DNA of 64,000 bases from Candidatus Saccharimonadota bacterium (lineage in GTDB: Bacteria > Patescibacteriota > Saccharimonadia > Saccharimonadales > Saccharimonadaceae). The stretch is taken from positions 1 to 64,000 of the forward strand of contig JAATFU010000005.1 in assembly GCA_015655045.1 (NCBI GenBank), written 5' to 3'. Position 1 is the first letter of the stretch, and each line of letters starts with the position of its first letter. The notes under the pieces were generated by a model. The model saw only the letters and a program-made list of their open reading frames with translations. It searched no databases and had not been told where the DNA came from. This document shows positions 57,451 through 64,000 of the stretch, one piece after another. Both the position numbers and the translations under genes were made by a program.

Positions 57451-58153
57451 TTGTTGTGGTCGTACTGCCATTGTCAGTTGACCCTGTCGACGTGGTTGTC
57501 CAGCCACTCGTACCACTGGCATTTTTTGCATTTACTCGACACCAATAGGTAGTTGTTAATGTCAGCCCAGTTAAGGTTGTGGTCACAGTTGGTGCCGTCA
57601 CGGTAGCAGACTGAAGATTGGTGATAAAACCAGCATCCGAAGCACACTGGACAGTATAGGTTAACGGACTGTTTGTCGAGGCACCCCAAGTAAGGGTTAT
57701 GTTTGTTCCGTTAATATTGGTTATTGCAAGGTTAGACGGTGCACTTGGAGCTGGTGCGTTCGGACGGCTTGCACACATGCCAGTCTGTGCTCCCTTTGAG
57801 CTTGTTTGTGAATCAATATAAAACTTCAAAGTGGTGAGCTGGACATTAGCTGCATCCACACAGTATGTTTTTCCACCATCACTACTGCCACCCGTTAGCG
57901 TATCACCACTACTTGGCGTGAAGGTGGAAGGAACTGTAGCAGGATAAACATTATTGAATGTTCGATAACTTTCCATTGCCTGGGCAGCACCATTTAAATC
58001 ACTCTTGAGCTGGGCGGTAATAGTTTGACTTTTCCAGTTCCCAAAAGACAGGATCGTAATACCCGCGAGAATGCCGATGATAGTAATAACAATGATGAGC
58101 TCTACAATCGTAAAACCAGAGGATTTTGTATGCGAATGATAAAAGCTACTCAT
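55979..58153 (-). CDS. Type IV pilin N-terminus + FN3 + three tandem phage tail-collar domains
   Basis: SSGFTIVELIIVITIIGILAGITILSFGNWKSQ; FN3; three repeats of GTSxEGYW...EDGSAVSRTTYADLFAVIGTTYGAGDGSTTFNLPDSRGR...MPSHSHTLTIG...GGGQAFNIIQPSIV. Confidence 0.9.
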   Translation of the reverse strand: MSSFYHSHTKSSGFTIVELIIVITIIGILAGITILSFGNWKSQTITAQLKSDLNGAAQAMESYRTFNNVYPATVPSTFTPSSGDTLTGGSSDGGKTYCVDAANVQLTTLKFYIDSQTSSKGAQTGMCASRPNAPAPSAPSNLAITNINGTNITLTWGASTNSPLTYTVQCASDAGFITNLQSATVTAPTVTTTLTGLTLTTTYWCRVNAKNASGTSGWTTTSTGSTDNGSTTTTNAYGSLPIATSIEGYWTTPPQGFLLEDGSAVSRQTYADLFAVIGTTYGAGDGSTTFNLPDSRGRTVVNQSYPGSSFATLGQKVGAKTVALTVAQLPSHNHQMIIGNVDDKNFTGYTIAGQYPPSDGPGAYAPGLTTLATGGDQAHNNIQPSIVKQFAIKYQPIDPTVSTLPVGTSIHGYWTAAPAGYAFEDGAAVSRTTYADLFALIGETYGDGGDGVTLFSLPNSRGDASVNLSPSDPEFNTMGEKYGETAHILTINEMPAHSHVVPIGTADDKNWGGYGGAGQYPPADAGSQYATTNTYGSTGGGQSFNTIQPSIVEKVAIKLTPAVVAADPAVAVGTSVEGYWNSTQAGYLPEDGSAVSRTTYANLFAVIGTTYGAGNGSTTFNLPDSRGRVSVNLSSSDPEFNTIGEKYGEKTHTLTIAEMPSHSHTLTIGTVDDQNFTGYTTVGQYPPGDGPGAYNTGDVTGSTGGGQAFNIIQPSIVKLSLIKY

Positions 58154-58208
58154 AGGTGTATTGTGTGTATTTTCTTATTATGAAGTTAGTGTAACTTTAC
58201 CATAAGTG

Positions 58209-59690
58209 TTACAGGGTTTGCAAATAGGCGTGCAGCTGCTTTGCCCTAGCTGGACCTACAGTCGCTACAATATCGACCTCGGACGCACTTTTTAAGGCCC
58301 GGACACTGCCAAATTTCCGAATAAGCTTTGAGCGAGTCTTTGGACCAATGCCCGGGATATCTTCAAGACTACTAGCGGTTTGTTGAGCGCGTTTTAAGAC
58401 TGTGTGATAGCTCACGGCGAATCGATGCGATTCATCGCGTATCCGTTGTAAGAGCTTAATGATGTGCGTTGAATGTGGTACATTCACGAGCGTAAAGTCA
58501 TCCGTAATTGTCGTGTAGCCATCAAGCTCCTTGAGCTTCTCTTTGCTAAGCACAACGTTAGATCGATCGTGGCTAATAACGATCTGTTCTTCGCGTTTGG
58601 CAAGTCCAATAAAAGGAATAGTCTGCTCGCGTGCATCACGGGCCTTCAGCGCTGCATCGAGTTGCCCCTTGCCACCATCAATTAGAATGAGATCCGGCTT
58701 CCCCCAGGCTTTCAGATTCTTTTCACTGAGCCGACGCATCAAGGTTTCGTTCATATTATAAAAGTCGTTGTTATGTTCGATACGGGTTTTAAACTTCCGG
58801 TAATTTGCTCGGTCTGATACGCCGTTACTAAATACCACCATACTCGCAACCACATTCGTGCCACTCATATGCGAAATATCATACCCTTCGATTCGAGCTG
58901 GAATCTTCTTAAGACCTAGTAGGTCAACGAGATCGCTCAGCGCCTTATCCTTACTGATATCAAGAAATTCCCGATCACCAAACATAATTCGACGCTGCAA
59001 TTCTCGCAGATCATTGAGTTTATTGCGCAATCGAGCAGCATTTTCAAAGTCATGCAATTTCGCGGCAAGTTGCATCTCTTTTTCAATCTCACGTGCTAAG
59101 GCTTTGCGACCACCCTCCATATAGCGAATAAGCTTACGGAGTGTCGCTTTATACTCTTCACTTGCCGTACCCGGTCGAGGCGAAAGGCCCAAGTGAACAT
59201 CGAGGTCGGGACGATCCTTCGTGGGAGCTTTTGTATAATAGGGAAAGACTTTACGAAGGTAACGAAGCGCCTTCTTAACCGCATAGCCGTTATAATACGG
59301 TCCAAAATATTCAGCATTGTCATCGGCTGGGTTACGCGTAAAACTTACGTATGGCCATTCACTTTTCATATCAATACGCACAAACAATTGCGACTTATCG
59401 TCACGAAGTAAGATGTTAAACCTCGGCATGTAGCGCTTGACCATTTCACTTTCAAGAAACAATGCATCAATCTCACTTTCAGTTTCGATCCAGTCGGTAT
59501 CATGAATTTCCGCAACGAGGGCGCGGGTCTTTATGTCCATGTCGCGCGTACTCTGGAAATACTGCCGCACTCGGTTCTTCAGGACCGCCGCTTTGCCCAC
59601 GTAAATGATTTCACCACTTGCGGACTTATGAAAATAAACCCCCGGTGAACGAGGTAAAGTGGCTAATTTTTTCGATAAGGCACTATTCAT
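58209..59690 (-). CDS. uvrC: Excinuclease ABC subunit C
   Basis: GVYFHKSASGEIIYVGKAAVLKNRVRQYF GIY-YIG; C-terminal DISHMSG...LILIDGGKGQL and HhH. Confidence 0.96.
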   Translation of the reverse strand: MNSALSKKLATLPRSPGVYFHKSASGEIIYVGKAAVLKNRVRQYFQSTRDMDIKTRALVAEIHDTDWIETESEIDALFLESEMVKRYMPRFNILLRDDKSQLFVRIDMKSEWPYVSFTRNPADDNAEYFGPYYNGYAVKKALRYLRKVFPYYTKAPTKDRPDLDVHLGLSPRPGTASEEYKATLRKLIRYMEGGRKALAREIEKEMQLAAKLHDFENAARLRNKLNDLRELQRRIMFGDREFLDISKDKALSDLVDLLGLKKIPARIEGYDISHMSGTNVVASMVVFSNGVSDRANYRKFKTRIEHNNDFYNMNETLMRRLSEKNLKAWGKPDLILIDGGKGQLDAALKARDAREQTIPFIGLAKREEQIVISHDRSNVVLSKEKLKELDGYTTITDDFTLVNVPHSTHIIKLLQRIRDESHRFAVSYHTVLKRAQQTASSLEDIPGIGPKTRSKLIRKFGSVRALKSASEVDIVATVGPARAKQLHAYLQTL

Positions 59691-59764
59691 ACTCTCTTTA
59701 TTATACTGCTTTTATCCGCTACTTATTGACAAGGTTATTCACTGCTGTTAAAAATAGCTACTAA

Positions 59765-59887
59765 GTACATGCCTTCGTCTTCGGGTAGACGACAGCGTGT
59801 GCCAGCAGCGAGCTGGGAGCTTCGGGTACGCCTCCCTTGCTGCGCCGTCCGCCAACTTGTTTTCTTTTTTAGAGACAGTTGGCGGAC
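59765..59887. other. Structured intergenic element / terminator
   Basis: CGTCCGCCAACT...AGTTGGCGGACG 12-bp stem plus nested GCAGCGA..GGGAG..CTCCC..TTGCTGC and GTCTTCGGGTAGAC hairpins. Confidence 0.5.
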
Positions 59888-59897
59888 GTTTAACTTT

Positions 59898-62318
59898 TTA
59901 AAGCTTTGGTTCTTTTGTTGATTCAGTCAGTTCTTCGCCTTCAATGGAAACGTGTGGCAATATCTTATCGAGCCATTTCGGCACCCACCACGCACTTTTT
60001 CCCAGCAATGTCATGACTGCAGGTACAATCGTCATGCGAACAATAAAGGCATCGATTAGCACGCCAAGAGCTAGGCCAAAACCAATTGATTGAATCGTCA
60101 CATCATGGTTGGATATAAAGCCAGCAAACACCGATACCATAATCACGCCCGCCGCGGTTACTACTTTACTTCCTAGACCAAAGCCGTCAATAACTGCTCG
60201 TCGTGCATCACCAGTACGATGATAGGCTTCGTGCATACTCGAGACTAAGAAGAACTCGTAGTCCATGGCAAGCCCAAACAAAATTCCAATGGCGATAATA
60301 GGAACAAAGCTAATAATTGGACCCTCGCTAGCCGCAATACCAAACCAACCCCATTGAAAGACTGCCACAAGGGCACCAAACATAGCAAGAACTGAAAGTA
60401 AGAAACCGAGCGTAGCTTTAATAGGGATAAGAATCGATCGGAACGCGATCACAAGCAAGATAAAGGAGAGTCCTACAATAACCGCCAAGTAAATTGGAAG
60501 CGCATCTGACATCTTCTTGTTAATATCCGTTTGTAGCGGTGTTGAACCGGTAATAGCATAGGTTACCCCGCTTGTACGCGCAAACTGAGCTTGCTCACTT
60601 GGATCGCGTAAACGATTAATTAAATCGATCGTTTGGCTATCTGCTGGTGCCGTTTGGGGCACAATTTGAATCACACCCTTGGTGCCATCATCTGTCGCTA
60701 GGGATGCCGTCGCCTGTGCGACGCCCTTTTCTTTTGCAATTTGAGCGGCCACAAGACTCAACTGATGAAGCTTGCCGTACTGCTGGGCTGTTGCATCTAT
60801 TTGCGCAAGCGCGGCTTGTTTTTGAGCCTCACCAGCTGCCGTAGCAGTCTTAATATCCGCTTGGAGTTGCGTGGCCTGTTGGGCCGTCTTGACAGCCGCT
60901 GCTCGTTTCTGGAAGGCAGCCTGTTGGCTCGCAGTCTGTTGGGCAACCTGCTGGTTGAATTGAGCGAGAAGTGGTTCGCGAATTGCTGTTTTATCCGCTT
61001 CGGTTACTTGCGGAAGGTTCTCAACAACCACGAGAAGTTGACCATTGAACCCCACGCCGAACCCCTTAGAAAGCAGGTCGTATGCTTTTCGCTGAGTTGT
61101 ATCCTTAGCAGCGTACTCATCAGTCGGAAGTCCGAGTGAAAGACTTCGAGCAGGCAGCGCGATAGCAGCGACGATAATAACCGCGCTTATGAGAATGACA
61201 ATTGGGTGTCGAGTAATACCCGCGCCCCATTTATACCAGATCGTGCGTTTACTGAGCGCGTGCAATTCGTGTGGCCCTTTTGCCTGAGCTTCTTTAATGG
61301 CTCGTCTCGTCTTTCCACGAAAGACCTTGTCACCCGCTACACCTAGGAGGGCAGGGATTAAACTAATCGAAATAAGTGCGGCACACGCCACTGTGGCAGC
61401 TCCGGCCAGTCCCATGGTACTCATAAAGGGAATTCGCACCACGGTTAGAGCAGAAAGCGCAATCACCACGGTTGCGGCGGCAAAGATAACGGCATTGCCG
61501 GCAGTACCAATTGCCTTACCAGCCGCAAGCTTGTTATCGTAACCTTCAAGCAAATAACTACGATATTTACTAATAATAAAGAGAGAGTAGTCAATCCCCA
61601 CGGCAAGACCCAACATAACACCCAGCACTGGCGTCGTCGAACTAATGGTAATGACATGACTTAAGGCAAATAGGCCAGCCGTACTGACCCCAATACTAAC
61701 GAGTGCTGTGGCAATTGGCATACCCGCGGCCACAAGAGAGCCGAGCGTCATAACGAGAACAAGCAAGGCCAACACGACACCGGCAACTTCACCGATACCG
61801 AGAATCTCACCCGGTACCTTTTGCACCACATCTCCACCCATTTCTACTGTCAGGCCCGTTTGACGAGCAGCAGCAACTTGATCGGTCACGCCTGAAATTG
61901 TTGCATCTGTTACATCGCCACTCTCTTGTTTGAGTTGGACTTGAATGTAGGCAATAGTCCCATCCTCGGAAATAGCCTTCGTATTCACAAACGGACTCAC
62001 GACGCCGCTCACGCCATCGACTTTCTGAAGCTTGGTCATAAGGTCGTTCACCTGTGGTGTATAGTCCTTAATAGTTTTCGAAGCTGGCGCCTCAATGACA
62101 ATGCGAGCCGAGCCCTTTCCGGCGTCTGGGAATAGTTCCCCAAAACGCGTTAAGGCTTTTTGAGCTTCGGTACCGGGAATACTGACCGAACTACTCGTAG
62201 GTAGCATAAACTGAAAAGCAAGCACTCCCGCAACAAGCAAGATGAGTATCCACCCACTGATTACTCTCCATTTATGTGCAAACGCAAAAATACCAAGTTT
62301 ATGTAAGAGTGGCGCCAT
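59898..62318 (-). CDS. MMPL/RND-family transporter
   Basis: 12-TM, two MMPL halves (GLAVGIDYSLFIISKYR; GLAMDYEFFLVSSMHEAY). Confidence 0.95.
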   Translation of the reverse strand: MAPLLHKLGIFAFAHKWRVISGWILILLVAGVLAFQFMLPTSSSVSIPGTEAQKALTRFGELFPDAGKGSARIVIEAPASKTIKDYTPQVNDLMTKLQKVDGVSGVVSPFVNTKAISEDGTIAYIQVQLKQESGDVTDATISGVTDQVAAARQTGLTVEMGGDVVQKVPGEILGIGEVAGVVLALLVLVMTLGSLVAAGMPIATALVSIGVSTAGLFALSHVITISSTTPVLGVMLGLAVGIDYSLFIISKYRSYLLEGYDNKLAAGKAIGTAGNAVIFAAATVVIALSALTVVRIPFMSTMGLAGAATVACAALISISLIPALLGVAGDKVFRGKTRRAIKEAQAKGPHELHALSKRTIWYKWGAGITRHPIVILISAVIIVAAIALPARSLSLGLPTDEYAAKDTTQRKAYDLLSKGFGVGFNGQLLVVVENLPQVTEADKTAIREPLLAQFNQQVAQQTASQQAAFQKRAAAVKTAQQATQLQADIKTATAAGEAQKQAALAQIDATAQQYGKLHQLSLVAAQIAKEKGVAQATASLATDDGTKGVIQIVPQTAPADSQTIDLINRLRDPSEQAQFARTSGVTYAITGSTPLQTDINKKMSDALPIYLAVIVGLSFILLVIAFRSILIPIKATLGFLLSVLAMFGALVAVFQWGWFGIAASEGPIISFVPIIAIGILFGLAMDYEFFLVSSMHEAYHRTGDARRAVIDGFGLGSKVVTAAGVIMVSVFAGFISNHDVTIQSIGFGLALGVLIDAFIVRMTIVPAVMTLLGKSAWWVPKWLDKILPHVSIEGEELTESTKEPKL

Positions 62319-62412
62319 ATAGATTTTCTCTCCTTATGTGTATGTTAGAGTTAGCTACTTAACTACAAGATAGTATAGCAAGGACAAGCAGCTTGGGCTA
62401 GAGGCTGTTTAG

Positions 62413-63318
62413 TCAAGCCGTTTGCGCAAGATGGGCCTGAGCCCGACATACTTGACTATGATACAAGAGGTCAGGGTTCTGTTTGCATTGAAGACAAATC
62501 AGGACGAGTTCATTGCAATTTGCCCAGGCACAGTTTTCATAGTTATTCGTCGGTCCACCGCAGTGAGAACAGGCACCGATAACCTTTGCGTGGTCACTAA
62601 AGTCAACTATCATGCGATCATCAAACACCCGTAAGCTTCCCTCCCACAAACCGTCATCACCATACGCTTCACCATATTTCACGATACCGCCATCAATCTG
62701 GTAGACTTCTTTGAAGCCACGGTTAATCATGAGAGAACTTAAGATTTCACAGCGGACGCCACCGGTGCAATACGTTACGATTGGCTTATCTTTTAACTCA
62801 TCGTACTTACCGCTCTCAAGTTCAGTAATAAAATCCCGTGATGTATGTGTATCGGGTACAATGGCATTTTTAAATTTGCCGATTGCCGCTTCATGAGCAT
62901 TGCGACCGTCAAAAAAGACAACCTCTTCACCGCGCTCTTCGACGAGTTGGTTTACCTGTTGGGGTTTGAGATGTACACCACCACCGACTACACCCTGTTC
63001 ATCAACCCGTAGTTCGTCGGCCGCATCAAAAGCGACAATTTCAGGGCGAACCTTCACGCTCATTCGAGGGAAGTTCTCCCGTCCACCATCGCTCCATTTA
63101 AAGACAATATCCTTAAAACCGACGAATTCCTTTGTCATCTTGATATAGTGCCTCAACTCATCTATATCGCCACCGACCGTCCCATTTATACCGTGGGGTG
63201 AAATGAGGATGCGCCCTCGCAACTGGAGACTATCGGCAAGCGTTTTTTGCCATAAGCGAACTGCAGCCGCATCTTTAATCGGCGTAAATTTATAATAAAG
63301 AAGAATCTTTTGCATCAA
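62413..63318 (-). CDS. trhO: tRNA uridine(34) hydroxylase (rhodanese-like; TrhO)
   Basis: [37 protein letters not shown]. Confidence 0.94.
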   Translation of the reverse strand: MMQKILLYYKFTPIKDAAAVRLWQKTLADSLQLRGRILISPHGINGTVGGDIDELRHYIKMTKEFVGFKDIVFKWSDGGRENFPRMSVKVRPEIVAFDAADELRVDEQGVVGGGVHLKPQQVNQLVEERGEEVVFFDGRNAHEAAIGKFKNAIVPDTHTSRDFITELESGKYDELKDKPIVTYCTGGVRCEILSSLMINRGFKEVYQIDGGIVKYGEAYGDDGLWEGSLRVFDDRMIVDFSDHAKVIGACSHCGGPTNNYENCAWANCNELVLICLQCKQNPDLLYHSQVCRAQAHLAQTA

Positions 63319-63445
63319 TCTTTATTATACTATATAATTTTTATTACTATGATCTGTTAAGATCCTCTATGCGCACACGTTTGGACGGCCAAACCAATTG
63401 CGATGATCTCATCAAAAAAATCTTTTTAAACTAATAGGGAGCCCT

Positions 63446-64000
63446 ATGTCGCAACCACACTCATCAAAACGTATCGTACAATTTCTATTTGGTCTATGGA
63501 AAGTGACACCTGCACTCTCATGGTCAATGATCGGTGCGCAAGTTATCTTTGCCATCTTAACAACCACGATTGCCCCGATCTTTGTCTCGCAGCTGCTCAC
63601 TCAAGTGGCTAATGGCTCGGCCTCTCTGCATGCAAGTGTTGGTCTATTGGTTGGCTACGCGGTCATTCTTGTTCTCGGTGATGTTATCGCTGTTCGAGTC
63701 ACAATTGCAATGGCTTATCTTTCTGAATCTCGTATGCAAGCTTCCGTCGCTGCCCACGTTCTTAATCATCTGACCCATAAAAGCATGAGCTACCATGGCA
63801 ATAACATGAGTGGTGGCATTGTTTCAAATGCAAGCAAGCTCAATGGCTCGATTGAACGCTTTTGGGATACCCTTGTTTTTACCGCAGTTCCAATCGTCAC
63901 GACTATCGTATCTGTCTGCGTCGCTTTAGGCTTTATCTTTTGGCAATACGGACTCGTCCTTGGAATACTTTCAATTGCTATTATCACACTCATTGTGAAG
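63446..64000 (+). CDS. ABC transporter permease/ATPase, N-terminal TM domain (truncated by window edge)
   Basis: IVQFLFGLWKVTPALSWSMIGAQVIFAIL... continuous ORF to window end. Confidence 0.85.
   Translation, partial: MSQPHSSKRIVQFLFGLWKVTPALSWSMIGAQVIFAILTTTIAPIFVSQLLTQVANGSASLHASVGLLVGYAVILVLGDVIAVRVTIAMAYLSESRMQASVAAHVLNHLTHKSMSYHGNNMSGGIVSNASKLNGSIERFWDTLVFTAVPIVTTIVSVCVALGFIFWQYGLVLGILSIAIITLIVK

Noticed and set aside
1-64000. Reverse transcriptase/retron, transposase/IS or CRISPR-Cas systems
   Set aside because: No RT, DDE/TnpB or Cas motifs recognised in the translated ORFs and no regularly spaced repeat array seen by eye

Overview
The window looks like a chromosomal segment of a Patescibacteria/CPR genome, most likely a Saccharibacteria-type (TM7) epibiont. 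This is inferred from gene content, many apparently leaderless genes with a TATAAT-like box 7-12 nt before ATG, and scattered single pilin genes. Most of it is ordinary housekeeping: gpmA, eno, ligA, htpX, lemA, rarA, typA, ddl, secG, uvrC, trhO and 8 tRNAs. Accessory features: (1) a ~12 kb element inserted at tRNA-Gly(GCC), with a large serine recombinase whose 3' end lies inside the tRNA gene on the opposite strand, a type III R-M pair (Mod/Res) translationally coupled to an OLD/PrrC-like ATPase ending in an RNxxxH (HEPN-like) motif, a zinc-ribbon/HTH protein, an unknown 464-aa protein and a compact ncRNA/attenuator; (2) a ~1.15 kb module with a queuosine-salvage (DUF2419/Qng1-like) gene, flanked by ~37-bp direct repeats starting with the tRNA-end-like GCACCA; (3) a high-GC orphan gene with a foreign-looking expression signature; (4) a heliorhodopsin in a MarR/FMN-reductase/VIT neighbourhood; (5) five scattered pilin genes, two sharing a ~95% identical 5' module (promoter plus N-terminus) in inverted orientation, and one whose pilin N-terminus is fused to FN3 and three tandem phage tail-collar domains; (6) two cassettes pairing a tail-fibre-like MARLPQPG protein with an enzyme lacking an obvious signal peptide (SGNH hydrolase; glycoside hydrolase plus discoidin-like domain). 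My leading candidates for undescribed biology are the pilin/tail-collar fusion with the tail-fibre-like cassettes, and the type III R-M plus HEPN-like ATPase island with its ncRNA.
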